DNA of 44,614 bases from a bacterium (lineage in GTDB: Bacteria > Vulcanimicrobiota > Xenobia > Xenobiales > JADMJV01): NCBI GenBank assembly GCA_030149525.1, contig JASBRJ010000131.1, forward strand, positions 1 to 44,614, written 5' to 3'. Position numbers and translations under genes: made by a program. Of the stretch, positions 8,027-17,368 are shown in pieces. Numbering within the stretch: the stretch's first letter is position 1; every line of letters begins with the position of its first letter. Below the pieces are notes generated by a model that did not search any database, was not told the origin of the DNA, and saw only the letters and a list, made by a program, of their open reading frames with translations.

Positions 8027-8485
8027 ATGGTTATGAAAAGAGTTCTTTTATCCTTAACACTGTTTCTCGCCCTTGTCGGACCGACCATCGCCGAGACGAA
8101 GCTGACCAAGCAATCCATCCAGAGTATGCTGAATAAGATGACGGCTGCGGTCAACGCAAAAGATGCCGGCAAATTGCTCGTCCACTTCACCCCTGATGCG
8201 AAGATCACACTTCATGTCAACGGACGCAAAATGGTGACCACACCCAAGCAGTATCAAGGTTTGCTTCAGCAAACCTGGGCTGCTGCAGAGAACTACACGT
8301 ATAAGGTGACCGGTCTGAAAGTGGAGCTTGCCGCCGACGGGAAGTCAGCCGTCGTCACCGATACGACCCAAGAGTCGGCCACCATCGGCGGACAAAAGAT
8401 GACCTCGGTGAACGAAGAGACGCTCACTGTAAAATTGGTGGGTGGTAAGCCTATGGTCACAAGTCTTGAGGGGCGTTCCAAATGA
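8027..8485 (+). CDS. Exported NTF2-like (SnoaL/DUF4440-type) protein
   Basis: ATG 8027 (or 8033) starts a Sec-type signal peptide, MKRVLLSLTLFLALVGPTIA, ahead of a ~130-aa domain. The segments SMLNKMTAAVNAKDAGKLLVHF and DAKITLHV, followed by a beta-rich end, are typical of the NTF2-like cone fold (calcium/calmodulin association-domain or DUF4440 type). Such domains bind small ligands or act as enzymes, and no catalytic residue can be assigned here. The stop overlaps the next start by 4 nt (ATGA), so the two exported proteins are co-translated and may work together. Confidence 0.72.
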   Translation: MVMKRVLLSLTLFLALVGPTIAETKLTKQSIQSMLNKMTAAVNAKDAGKLLVHFTPDAKITLHVNGRKMVTTPKQYQGLLQQTWAAAENYTYKVTGLKVELAADGKSAVVTDTTQESATIGGQKMTSVNEETLTVKLVGGKPMVTSLEGRSK

Positions 8486-9042
8486 TCACACATTTTGGGA
8501 AGGTTTTCGTCTTGAGTTTGCTATTGTTTTCCTGTGGCTATGCTCAGGATGTTCAAGTTACGCCGTTGAATCTTCCCCAGGGTTCCAATGTGGGTGAGGT
8601 CACCGGCAATATCAGCAACGGGGTGAAAATCCCCATGAAGTGGGCTGAGAGCAGTTCGGTGGCGCTCGTGCCGGGGACAAGGTTTGAGCAATTCGACGGC
8701 AATCAAGTCTTTTATCGAATCAACATGCCGGCGGCCTCCACTATCAATATCAAGATGAAGCCTGAGGATGGCAAGAAGATCAATCTCTATGCCCTTCGCC
8801 AATCTCTCACCGGCACGCAACAAGTTCCACCCAATGTGACGTCGGCCATCAGTTCGGAAGCGAGTTATCCTATTTACGCCAACATGGGTGGAGGCCGACG
8901 GGTTCAGAACAAGGACAAGGGCTACCGCGAGGTTGAGTTTGATTCGGTCAATCGCGGCTACAGCATTCTGATCGGAGTGTCCGGTGCCGAAGGAGAAACG
9001 GACGGTGCCTTCACTCTGCGAATAGAGATTAAACCTCGCTAA
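8482..9042 (+). CDS. Exported protein of unknown function
   Basis: The 186-aa product has a hydrophobic N-terminus ending LLLFSCGYAQ. It could be cleaved after Ala21 by signal peptidase I or lipid-modified at Cys18, and the lipobox is imperfect. The mature part is beta-rich with many Asn, Gly and Ser residues, suggesting a surface or periplasmic beta-sandwich (ending GAFTLRIEIKPR). The gene overlaps the NTF2-like gene by ATGA (8482-8485). No homologous family is recognised. Confidence 0.72.
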   Translation: MITHFGKVFVLSLLLFSCGYAQDVQVTPLNLPQGSNVGEVTGNISNGVKIPMKWAESSSVALVPGTRFEQFDGNQVFYRINMPAASTINIKMKPEDGKKINLYALRQSLTGTQQVPPNVTSAISSEASYPIYANMGGGRRVQNKDKGYREVEFDSVNRGYSILIGVSGAEGETDGAFTLRIEIKPR

Positions 9043-9118
9043 TTGACACTTTCTTAACGCCCCTCTGCGAGAATCTCAATATGCTCCTCAGAATAAGAGA
9101 TTGAGAGATTCAAACAGC

Positions 9119-9337
9119 ATGAGATTGAACGCATTCCGTGGCTCCGGGAGCTGCGATTCGGTAAAGGTACGACAGGCCATGCAGGGCTTCAGAGGTAAGC
9201 CCGGCGTCAAGGGTGTGACCTGCTCCAACGGACGAATGGCCGTTGAGACCACGAGCGAGGAAGCTGCCAAGAAGCTCCGAGCAGAAAATCCCGGGACCGT
9301 CGACGGAGTCGACATTTACTACCGTTTCCCCCGCTAA
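9119..9337 (+). CDS. Small hypothetical protein, 72 aa
   Basis: ATG 9119 gives a 72-aa soluble protein with paired Cys residues (SGSCDSVKV and GVTCSNGRM). Its alternating alpha/beta pattern, including EEAAKKLRAENPGTVDGVDIYY, is reminiscent of small ferredoxin-like or HMA-type folds. The CxxC metal motif is absent, so no function is proposed. TTG 9101 is an alternative start. Upstream lies an imperfect inverted repeat built on GAATCTC / GAGATTC. Confidence 0.5.
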   Translation: MRLNAFRGSGSCDSVKVRQAMQGFRGKPGVKGVTCSNGRMAVETTSEEAAKKLRAENPGTVDGVDIYYRFPR

Positions 9338-9385
9338 CTCAGAGCGCCTTCGAGGAGCTTGACAGGCTTCTCAGAACGCTTCGGT

Positions 9386-10264
9386 ATGAGCTTGAGATTT
9401 GGAATTCATACCGGGCAACAGTACTGTCAATTCAGCGAACTGCTGGAACTTTGGAAAAATGCCGAAGACCTTGGCTACGATTGGGCCTCGGTCTTCGATC
9501 ATTTTATCCCCATTTTCGCCCCACCCGAAGGGCCTTGTTTCGAAGGTCTCACAGCGCTTGCGGCTCTCGCCCAGGCCACTCAGAGGCTGACCTGCGGTAT
9601 CATCGTTACCGGCGTCACCTATCGCAATCCTGTTTTGCTGGCCAAATCGGCCGTCACCATCGATCACATTTCGGGGGGGCGGATGGAACTCGGGATCGGC
9701 GCCGCCTGGCATGACATAGAGCATGATCAGTACGGCTTTGATTTCCCCTCTGTGGGCACGAGGATGGATATGTTGGAAGAGGCCTCCCATATCGTCCAGG
9801 CCCTCTTCAAAGAAGACCGACCTTCTTTTCAGGGAAAGCACTTCAAGATCTCTGATGCCCTGTTTTTGCCCAAACCTGTTCAGAGGACCATTCCGCTGTG
9901 GATTGGTGGAGGAGGGGAGAAGAGAACTCTCAAGGCGGTTGCCCGCTACGCCGACGGCTGGAATTACTTTATGACAACGCCTGAGGAGTATCGCCACAAA
10001 CTCAACGTTCTTCAGGAGCATTGCCGGAATGAGAAAAGAGAGCCCGGCACCATACGCCAGGGTATGATCGTTCGCGCCGTTCTTGATCAGAATGTGGAGG
10101 CGCCCGATGACAAAACCTTTGTCGGTAGCTCACAAGAGTTTGTCAAAAAGCTCATTCCCTACCGTGACATGGGAGTAAAAGACTTTCTTCTGCTGGCTCG
10201 ACCGCCTGCGGATAAGACGACATTGGAGGCGTTTATTAACAGAGTGGCCACTGCGCTTCGATAG
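9386..10264 (+). CDS. LLM-class F420-dependent oxidoreductase
   Basis: The protein is 292 aa from ATG 9386 (MSLRFGIHTGQQY). It shows the luciferase-like (beta/alpha)8 barrel features of F420-dependent LLM oxidoreductases: WKNAEDLGYDWASVFDHF near residue 24, LAKSAVTIDHISGGRMELGIGAAW near residue 92 and the IPLWIGGGGEKRTLKAVARYADGWNYF segment. These enzymes use coenzyme F420 or FMN for hydride transfer; the substrate cannot be inferred. No other cofactor gene is nearby. The frame extends to TTG 9359, but the ATG matches the family start. Confidence 0.85.
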   Translation: MSLRFGIHTGQQYCQFSELLELWKNAEDLGYDWASVFDHFIPIFAPPEGPCFEGLTALAALAQATQRLTCGIIVTGVTYRNPVLLAKSAVTIDHISGGRMELGIGAAWHDIEHDQYGFDFPSVGTRMDMLEEASHIVQALFKEDRPSFQGKHFKISDALFLPKPVQRTIPLWIGGGGEKRTLKAVARYADGWNYFMTTPEEYRHKLNVLQEHCRNEKREPGTIRQGMIVRAVLDQNVEAPDDKTFVGSSQEFVKKLIPYRDMGVKDFLLLARPPADKTTLEAFINRVATALR

Positions 10265-10398
10265 AGTCTGCCAATTTTAAAAATGTAGAATAAATTTCAA
10301 ATTCGAGGAGGATTCTCGTTTTTTGAACATAATTCAATATCACAGCCAAAAAGGTTGGTAGTCGGACCGTCCACCGGTCTGAATGGAGGAACTGGGAA

Positions 10399-12036
10399 TT
10401 GAAACTGGCGCACCTGTTGAAAACGGAATCCGTACGACCCTACGAGGTTGTAGGGGCGGAGGAGTATGAGGATAAGCTGAACTCCCTTGATATCACAGGG
10501 GTGGCTTTTGACTCCAGAAGGGTTCTGCCGGGTTATCTGTTCGTCTGCATTCCTGGTTTTCAAGTCGATGGTCACGACTTTGCCAAGAACGCTGTGGATC
10601 AAGGTGCTGTGGCACTGGTGGTTGAGAGAGAGAGCGAAGGACTGCCTGTAGAGATCGTTCAGATAAAAGTGGACGACGCTCGCAAGCGTCTGGGCCACCT
10701 GGCTGCACGTTTTTACGACTATCCCGCCTCTCGACTGGCGACCGTAGGTATCACGGGGACGAACGGTAAGACCTCCACGGCATTTCTGTGCGAAACAGTT
10801 CTGAGTCGGGCCGACCAGGCCCCGGGTCTTATCGGAACCATTCGGGCTAAAGTCGGCGACGCTGAGCGAACTGTTCAAAACACCACTCCGGAAGCTTCCG
10901 ATCTGCAAGAACTTCTTTCCGACATGGTCAACGCCGGAAATCGTTCGGTGGTCATGGAGGTGTCTTCCCACGCTCTCGCCCTACATAGGGTCGCCGGGAT
11001 CCCCTTCGATGTGGCGGTATTCACCAATCTTTCCCAGGACCACTTGGATTTCCACGAATCCATGGAGGAATACTTCGAAACGAAGAAGTCGCTCTTCACC
11101 GGTCTTGGACAGGATTGGAGTCGCCCGGCTCCGCCCTACGCTATTATTAACTTTGACGATCCTTACGCTGAGCGGATTCTGGAGGACATCAAGGTTCCGT
11201 ACATCACCTACGGCTTCAAGGAAGGCGCCCATATCCGAGCTACTAACCTGGAGTTCGGACCCGAGGGGTCGCGTTTTCTTGTGAAGACACCGGTTGGCGA
11301 CGCCGAAGCGTTCCTGCGACTGGCCGGAGCCTTCAACGTCTCCAACGCCCTGGCTGCCATCGGTGTGGGCCTCGCGCGTCGCGTGGAGTTAGAGGATATT
11401 GTTGACTCACTGGCCACTCTTGAAGGCATTCCCGGTCGATTTGAACTGGTGCGCGAGGGTCAGGACTTTACAGTTTTAGTAGATTACGCCCACACGCCGG
11501 ACGGGCTTGAAAACGTTCTTCAAGCCGCCCGCGAAGTGACGAGCGGTCGCCTCATCACGGTGTTCGGTTGCGGCGGCGACCGAGACGCGACCAAGCGAGC
11601 CCCCATGGGTGAGGTGGCAGCCCGTCTGTCTGATCGCGTTTTTATCACCTCCGACAACCCACGCTCGGAAAATCCGGCTAAGATACTCCACGACGTGGAG
11701 GCCGGAGTCCTCGATGTGGGAGATCATGTGGACTACATCAAAGAAGTGGACCGTGAGGCTGCCATCGCGGCAGCCGTCCGTGGAGCCCGCCGGGGCGATA
11801 CGGTGGTGATCGCCGGTAAAGGTCATGAACGGGTTCAAGTGTTCGCCGACCACAAGATCGTCTTCGACGACCGAGATGTGGCCCGGCGAGTCATCTGTGC
11901 TCGCCTGGGAAAGGTCCAGCGAAATAGTTCGCTGAGTACGGCGAACTTACTGTGGACGGAGTGTCGAAAACCACTGCGTCATCTCTACCGAGACCTCCCT
12001 TCGAGAAATCGCGCTCAGGGTCGTGCCGCTCTGTGA
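10399..12036 (+). CDS. murE: UDP-MurNAc-L-Ala-D-Glu : meso-diaminopimelate ligase MurE
   Basis: This 545-aa Mur ligase has the ATP loop GITGTNGKTST near residue 116 and the substrate segment NTTPEASDLQELL. It also has SSHALALHRVAGIPFDVAVFTNLSQDHLDFH, VDYAHTPDGLENVL and SDNPRSENP. The DNPR motif marks enzymes that add meso-diaminopimelate rather than lysine. TTG 10399 follows GGAGGA (10385-10390). It catalyses the third amino-acid addition in cytoplasmic peptidoglycan precursor synthesis. Its last codon overlaps the murF start as GTGA. Confidence 0.95.
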   Translation: MKLAHLLKTESVRPYEVVGAEEYEDKLNSLDITGVAFDSRRVLPGYLFVCIPGFQVDGHDFAKNAVDQGAVALVVERESEGLPVEIVQIKVDDARKRLGHLAARFYDYPASRLATVGITGTNGKTSTAFLCETVLSRADQAPGLIGTIRAKVGDAERTVQNTTPEASDLQELLSDMVNAGNRSVVMEVSSHALALHRVAGIPFDVAVFTNLSQDHLDFHESMEEYFETKKSLFTGLGQDWSRPAPPYAIINFDDPYAERILEDIKVPYITYGFKEGAHIRATNLEFGPEGSRFLVKTPVGDAEAFLRLAGAFNVSNALAAIGVGLARRVELEDIVDSLATLEGIPGRFELVREGQDFTVLVDYAHTPDGLENVLQAAREVTSGRLITVFGCGGDRDATKRAPMGEVAARLSDRVFITSDNPRSENPAKILHDVEAGVLDVGDHVDYIKEVDREAAIAAAVRGARRGDTVVIAGKGHERVQVFADHKIVFDDRDVARRVICARLGKVQRNSSLSTANLLWTECRKPLRHLYRDLPSRNRAQGRAAL

Positions 12037-13409
12037 CCTGGACCCTCGGTGATATAGCCCTGGCTTTGGGAAGTCATCAAAGCCTGCAGGCGCCCGAACT
12101 TCATGTTTCGGGGGTCTCTACCGACACAAGGACCCTGGAACGAGGGTCCCTTTTTGTGCCGCTGGTTGGGGAAAATTTTGACGGCCACGACTATGCCGAG
12201 ACGGCGGTCAAAGAAAAGGGGGCTTGCGCTCTGGTGTGGGCTCGACCGAAGCTTCCCGCTTGGCTTGTCGATTTCCCGAATGTCGTGGTCTTTCAGGTCG
12301 AGGACACCCTTTTGGCATACCAAGCCCTCGGCCTTTACTGGAAGAAGAAGTGCGGCGTTCGGTGTGTGGCTATCACCGGGTCGGTGGGGAAAACCACAAC
12401 CAAAGAGTTTCTGGCCCATTTCCTGAGTCGGCACTTTGTAGTTCATAAAAGCAAGGCAAACTACAACAACGACATCGGTGTCCCCAAGACGCTCCTTGAG
12501 CTTCGCCCCGAACATGAGGTGGCGATTGTGGAGATGGGGATGCGAGGTCGTGGCGAAATCGCTCGATTGGTCAAAGCCGCCGAACCGGAGATCGGAATTA
12601 TCACGGCTATCGGCACCTCGCACATCGAGCTTTTAGGAAGCCGGGAGAATATCGCTCTAGCCAAGGCCGAACTGGTTCAGGGGCTACCCCCTCAAGGGCG
12701 CGCTATTCTGCCCCTGTCCGACGATTATATAGAGTTGCTCTCGGAGCTCGCGGAGGCTCCCATCTTATCTTTCTCGGCCGGCGCAGACGCGGGTGCCGAT
12801 ATCCACCCTGAAAGAGTGGTGGCAAAGGATGAGGAGAGCACAACCTTTCTTTACCAAGGACGAGAGTATCGTCTACCTCTTCCCGGACAGCATCATCTGC
12901 ACGACCTCTTTGCCGTGTTGGCCGCAGGACAGGCATTGGGAATCAAGCCTGAGGATATGTTGAAGGATATCTCTTCGCTGAAACATCCTGAGGGTCGAGC
13001 TGAGTGGATCCGATTGGGAGGAGCGCGCATTTATCTCGACTGCTACAACTCAGCACCCGAGTCTTTGAGGGCGTCGCTCGACGTGCTCAAGCAGAGTCAG
13101 GGTCGCAAGCTCGCCGTCTTGGGCGACATGCTGGAGTTGGGGGATGAGGGTCCGAGGGCTCATCGAGAGATCGGCGGCCAGTTAGTCGAATACGGCGTAT
13201 CTCTTGCCCTTTGTTATGGTCCACTCAGCCAGGAGATGGCCGATCAGGCCCGGGTAGCGGGGGTTGATGCTCGCTGGTTTTCCGATAAATCGGGGATGGC
13301 CGACGTACTCGGTTCCGAACTCCGAGAGGGAGACACAGTCCTTGTGAAAGCCTCCCGAGGCATGGCTTTAGAAACAGTTGTCAACGCAATTAAAGAGAGG
13401 GTTCAGTAA
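12033..13409 (+). CDS. murF: UDP-MurNAc-tripeptide : D-Ala-D-Ala ligase MurF
   Basis: The 458-aa protein starts MTWTLGDIALALG and contains VSTDTRTLERGSLFVPLVGENFDGHD, the P-loop AITGSVGKTTTKEFL, the NYNNDIGVP motif and YNSAPESLRASLD. It adds D-Ala-D-Ala to the UDP-MurNAc-tripeptide. The frame stays open up to GTG 11952 inside murE, but GTG 12033 gives the standard N-terminus and a 4-nt overlap with the murE stop, so it is chosen. The unit murE-murF-mraY-murD-ftsW is tightly packed. Confidence 0.95.
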   Translation: MTWTLGDIALALGSHQSLQAPELHVSGVSTDTRTLERGSLFVPLVGENFDGHDYAETAVKEKGACALVWARPKLPAWLVDFPNVVVFQVEDTLLAYQALGLYWKKKCGVRCVAITGSVGKTTTKEFLAHFLSRHFVVHKSKANYNNDIGVPKTLLELRPEHEVAIVEMGMRGRGEIARLVKAAEPEIGIITAIGTSHIELLGSRENIALAKAELVQGLPPQGRAILPLSDDYIELLSELAEAPILSFSAGADAGADIHPERVVAKDEESTTFLYQGREYRLPLPGQHHLHDLFAVLAAGQALGIKPEDMLKDISSLKHPEGRAEWIRLGGARIYLDCYNSAPESLRASLDVLKQSQGRKLAVLGDMLELGDEGPRAHREIGGQLVEYGVSLALCYGPLSQEMADQARVAGVDARWFSDKSGMADVLGSELREGDTVLVKASRGMALETVVNAIKERVQ

Positions 13410-13412
13410 CCG

Positions 13413-14396
13413 TTGCATTACTTCGCAGCAAGCTCAAGTCATTATTCCACCGCTATGATCGGCCTGGTCGCTACACTTGCCGCCATGCCTTTCTATATTC
13501 GATGGGTTTCCAGTCGAGGCTGGGGTCAAGAGATTCGTCCCGAAGGGCCTGCCGACCATGCCGTGAAGGCGGGGACTCCCACTATGGGTGGTGCCGTCTT
13601 TGTGGCTGCCGCTTTTCTGGCCACTCTTATTATGGCGAAGTTCACTCTGGAGTTGGCCGTTCTATGGTTGGTCATCCTCGGAGGTTTCGGAATCGGCTTG
13701 CTAGACGATCTCACCGGTTTGATGAAAAAGCAGAACCTGGGGTTGAAGGCGCGCCAGAAACTGGTTCTCCAGGGGGTCTTGGGACTCTTTCCGGCCGCCT
13801 ATACGGTGCTGGTGAAAGGGGTCACTTCGGTGGCTCTTCCCGGTGGCTTCGAGCTGAAGGGCTCCGCCTGGGTTTTCCTGGTGGCTGTCCTGGTAGTGGT
13901 GGCGACCACTAACGCCGTGAATTTGGCCGACGGGATGGACGGTCTGGCTTCAGGAGCCGCTCTCCCCACTCTAGCCTTCTTCGCCCTGGTTGGAGCGTGC
14001 CAGGCAAATAGCGCGGTAACCCTTACTGCACTCGCCTTTATGGGCGGTTTGATCGGTTTTCTGTGGTTTAACAGCTACCCGGCTAAAATCTTTATGGGGG
14101 ACACTGGTAGCATGGCTCTAGGTGGAGCTTTAGCGGGCATGGCGCTTCTCGTGAATCGGCCGGTCATGCTGGTCCTTGTCGGGGGGCTCTTTGTGGCGGA
14201 AGCTCTTTCGGTCATTCTCCAGGTGGCCTACTTCAAGAGCACCGGCGGTAAGCGAATCTTTAAAATGAGCCCGCTTCACCACCACTTCGCCCTCTCGGGA
14301 ATGCACGAAGTGAATGTGGTGATGCGGTTCTGGTTAGTCTCACTCTTTCTGGCACTCGCCGGATTGTATTTTTGGGGTCAAGGTAGTCAGTGGTGA
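13413..14396 (+). CDS. mraY: Phospho-N-acetylmuramoyl-pentapeptide-transferase MraY
   Basis: A 327-aa polytopic membrane protein with the MraY signatures KAGTPTMGG, LLDDLTG (catalytic Asp pair), NAVNLADGMDGLA, GDTGSMALGG and SPLHHHFALSG. It transfers phospho-MurNAc-pentapeptide to undecaprenyl phosphate to form lipid I. TTG 13413 begins 3 nt after the murF stop. Its TGA overlaps the murD start as GTGA (14393-14396). Confidence 0.96.
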   Translation: MHYFAASSSHYSTAMIGLVATLAAMPFYIRWVSSRGWGQEIRPEGPADHAVKAGTPTMGGAVFVAAAFLATLIMAKFTLELAVLWLVILGGFGIGLLDDLTGLMKKQNLGLKARQKLVLQGVLGLFPAAYTVLVKGVTSVALPGGFELKGSAWVFLVAVLVVVATTNAVNLADGMDGLASGAALPTLAFFALVGACQANSAVTLTALAFMGGLIGFLWFNSYPAKIFMGDTGSMALGGALAGMALLVNRPVMLVLVGGLFVAEALSVILQVAYFKSTGGKRIFKMSPLHHHFALSGMHEVNVVMRFWLVSLFLALAGLYFWGQGSQW

Positions 14397-15847
14397 AATC
14401 GATTGTACTGGGTACGGGGCGGAGCGGTCTGGCGGTAGCCGGATTTTTGCTCGATCAAGGGCACACGGTGATGATGTCCGACCGCAGTTCCGAGAGCGAT
14501 GTGAAGGCGTCGGCTCAGTGGCCGGAGTTTGAGGCACTGCAACGTCAATACGGTGAGAAATTGGAATGGGCTCTGGGTGGTCACCCCCCGGAGATTCTTC
14601 AGGGCTGTGAACAATTGGTCATCTCTCCGGGCGTACCGATCCACGCACCGTTCATTCAGGAAGCCTTGCAGCGAGGCGTCAAGGTGACGGGGGAGATGGA
14701 GTTGGCTTTCGTTCGGTCTCCCAAGCCTGTGATTGCCGTCACCGGTACCAACGGCAAGTCAACCACCTGTTCGGTTCTAGGGGAGATGCTCGATGAGCAG
14801 GGGATCGTTGGTGGCAATATCGGCACGCCACTCCTTCACCAAGTTCAGCATTTGAGCCCTCAAGTTGAGTGGGTAGTTGCGGAGGTTTCCAGCTTTCAAC
14901 TGGCCACCGTACACACATTTCGACCCCGTATCGGAATCCTCACCAACATTTCCCCGGATCACCTGGATCATCATAAGACCTTGGAAGAGTATCGGTCGGC
15001 CAAGTCTCGGATGTTCGCTCAGATGGATGAAAACGATACGGCGATTTTCTGCTGGGACGATCAGCAAGCGCGAGAGATGATGGAGGAGGCCTTAAGTGGC
15101 ACTCTTCCCGAGTGGTTCGACGGTTTTCCTAAGCCAGCCCGAAAGGGAACTCCAAAGATTCGCTGTTATTCTGTTGAGGAGAAAGTTGAGAACGGAGTGA
15201 GTTTCACCATCGATGAGAACGCTTGTCGATGGGTCACCCGCTACGTTGAGGGAGTGGCCGAGAAGCTCTTCCCCTGGGACTTCGACAGTCTTCCCGGTAA
15301 AGCGATGATGTCCAACGGACTGGCCGCCATCACGGCCGCTCTGGAAATCGGTCTCCCCTTAGAAAAAATTCAATCCGGATTGAGAAGGTTTCATCCTCTC
15401 CACTATCGCATGTAACTAGCAGGTGTCGTTGATGGAATTTCTTATGTTAACGACTCTAAAGCGACCAATATCGAGTCGGCCTTGGCTTCGGTGCGTGCCG
15501 TAGAGGGCGAGTTGGCCGTTATTGTCGGAGGCAAGGACAAAGGGGTGGATTATTCTTCACTCGCCCGAGGCCTCAAGAACCGTAACGGCCGTGTCTTTCT
15601 TATCGGAGAGGCGGCAGAGCCCATCCAGGCCAGTCTCGAGAAATTGGGATTCGCCAATATGCAGCGTTCCTACACCATGGGGCAGGCGTTGGAAGAGGCC
15701 ACGAGCCATCTCGCCGACAGTGGTGGAACTGTGCTGCTGGCACCCGCCTGTTCGAGTTTCGACCAGTTCAAGAGTGCCGAGCATCGGGGAGAACTTTTCA
15801 ACAAGATGGTAGCAGATTTAGAGAGAACAAGGAGCAGCAAGGGGTGA
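14393..15847 (+). pseudogene. murD: UDP-MurNAc-L-Ala : D-Glu ligase MurD, interrupted by one in-frame TAA
   Basis: The frame encodes a complete MurD of about 484 codons, but codon 341 is TAA (15413-15415). Before it lie the Rossmann start VLGTGRSGLAVAGFLL, ISPGVP, the P-loop AVTGTNGKSTTCSVLGEM and LTNISPDHLDHH, ending RRFHPLHYRM. After it the same frame continues with LAGVVDGISYVNDSKATNIE, IVGGKDKGVDYSSLA and LLAPACSSFDQFK. In MurD proteins the codon after HRM is a conserved Glu, so a single GAA-to-TAA change explains the break. The gene is expected to be essential. Sequencing error, a recent mutation with another copy elsewhere, or readthrough are all possible. The intact parts are 14393-15415 and 15416-15847. 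Confidence 0.9.
15413..15415 (+). other. Premature TAA in murD replacing a conserved Glu codon
   Basis: The context is CGC ATG TAA CTA GCA. Family logic predicts Arg-Met-Glu-Leu here, so TAA stands where GAA is expected, one base different. The reading frame is unchanged on both sides, so this is a substitution and not an indel. Confidence 0.85.
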
Positions 15848-17187
15848 AAAAAGGCAACGAATACTGGGTACTGATCATCGCCTTGAGCCTGGGAATGCTG
15901 GGACTCTTGATGGTGTTCTCGTCGTCACTCGTTATGACTGCGTCGTCTTCAGACTTTGGGTCCGACCCATACTTCTTCGTGAAGCGTCAGGGAATCTGGT
16001 TCATGGCCGGGCTCTTTGCGCTCATGGTGGCTCGCTCCATCGATTTGGAAAAGTGGCGGCCGTATCTGTCGCTGCCGTTTTTGAGCTTCAACATAGTGTT
16101 ACTTGTTCTGGTCCTCTTGATCGGGCCGGAGATCAACGGTGCCCATCGTTGGCTCGTGCTGGGCGGTTTTCAGTTTCAACCGGCGGAGCTAACGAAACTG
16201 GCCATGATTTTCTATATGGCCGACTTTCTCGCCCGCAGGGGAGAGAAGGTCCGAAGTTTCACACGCTTGCTTCCGGCCTTGGTCCTTTTTGGATTGTGTC
16301 TCATCCTGATTGAGCGCGAGCCGGACCTGGGAACGGCTCTGGTTGTGGCGGGTGTTTTTATGATGATGCTTTTCGCGTCCGGTGCTCAGGTTTCTCACCT
16401 AGTAGGAATGAGTGCTGCCGGCGCGATGGTAGTCGTGCTCTCGGTGCTGGCCAAACCGTACCGATTGAAGCGGATCACTTCTTTCCTGAACCCGGATGCC
16501 GACCCTCAAGGGTCAGGCTACCACGCTATTCAGTCACTCTTGGCTATCGGCTCCGGAGGGTTGACGGGTCGAGGTTTCGGTGTCGGGCACCAGAAGTACA
16601 AGTACTTGCCGGAAGCCCACACCGACTACATCTTCTCCATCCTGGCCGAGGAACTCGGACTGGTGGGCACGCTCTGCGTCATCTTCCTCTTTATGGCTCT
16701 ACTCTATAAGGGTTGTCAAATCGCTCTCCACTGTCGAAGGCCTTACCTGAGAATGCTGGCTCTGGGAGTCACCTTCCAACTGATTCTTCAGGCTCTCCTC
16801 AACGTTGGGGTGGTTACCGGAAGTACTCCCAGTACGGGTCTCCCTCTACCCTTTATCTCCTATGGAGGGACTTCACTTCTCTTTTCCCTCATATCGGTAG
16901 GGTTGCTTATGAACGTGGCGGAGAGCAATGTGGCTCTCAGAGAGTCCTGCAAAAAGCCATCACGAAGATCCAAGAGACAGCGCTCGGGAGCTACCCTCAC
17001 CTCTTCTCAAGAGGAGAGTCTGGAAGCGGTCTCTTCAGGGGTTTGGGAAAAAGAAGCTGCGGGTCAGCGCCTATCCAAATCGACGGAGAAAGTTCCTCGA
17101 CCCGCTGTTGAGCCGGGGCTACTTCGACGCTCCGACTGGTCTAGTCGCCGTCGACACTCTAGAAACGACGACCGGCGAAGTGTGTAG
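15844..17187 (+). CDS. ftsW: SEDS-family septal glycosyltransferase FtsW
   Basis: The 447-aa polytopic protein has SEDS signatures: FQPAELTKLAMIFYMADFLA, EREPDLGTALVVAGVFMMML, GSGGLTGRGFGVGHQKYKYLPEAHTDYIFSILAEELGLVG and LPFISYGGTSLL. It polymerises lipid II at the septum in partnership with FtsI. GTG 15844 overlaps the murD stop by 4 nt. About 80 hydrophilic, Arg/Ser-rich residues follow the last membrane helix, a longer cytoplasmic tail than usual. A terminator follows 16 nt after the stop. Confidence 0.94.
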   Translation: MKKGNEYWVLIIALSLGMLGLLMVFSSSLVMTASSSDFGSDPYFFVKRQGIWFMAGLFALMVARSIDLEKWRPYLSLPFLSFNIVLLVLVLLIGPEINGAHRWLVLGGFQFQPAELTKLAMIFYMADFLARRGEKVRSFTRLLPALVLFGLCLILIEREPDLGTALVVAGVFMMMLFASGAQVSHLVGMSAAGAMVVVLSVLAKPYRLKRITSFLNPDADPQGSGYHAIQSLLAIGSGGLTGRGFGVGHQKYKYLPEAHTDYIFSILAEELGLVGTLCVIFLFMALLYKGCQIALHCRRPYLRMLALGVTFQLILQALLNVGVVTGSTPSTGLPLPFISYGGTSLLFSLISVGLLMNVAESNVALRESCKKPSRRSKRQRSGATLTSSQEESLEAVSSGVWEKEAAGQRLSKSTEKVPRPAVEPGLLRRSDWSSRRRHSRNDDRRSV

Positions 17188-17203
17188 GATGGTTGAGGCA
17201 AAG

Positions 17204-17230
17204 AAAGGGTTCCGGAAGGGACCCTTTTTT
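17204..17230 (+). terminator. Rho-independent terminator after ftsW
   Basis: AAAGGGT (17204-17210) pairs with ACCCTTT (17221-17227) around a 10-nt loop and is followed by further T residues to 17230. It ends the murE-ftsW unit. The remaining sequence up to murG (17231-17368) holds no gene; it presumably contains the murG promoter, which I could not place. Confidence 0.8.
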
Positions 17231-17368
17231 AATGTGTGCGGTTGAATTTCGATACTCTGCAGGCTTTCAGAGAAAAAGCAAAAACCCCCAGGTGCCTTTC
17301 CTCTTAAGGGCAGGGTGGGTTGAATAGTAGAAGAATTTTCAAACAGCAACTCACGTACGGATAGAATC

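Noticed and set aside
11952-12032. Longer murF starting at GTG 11952
   Set aside because: It would add 27 residues of no family match inside murE. GTG 12033 gives the usual N-terminus and a GTGA overlap.
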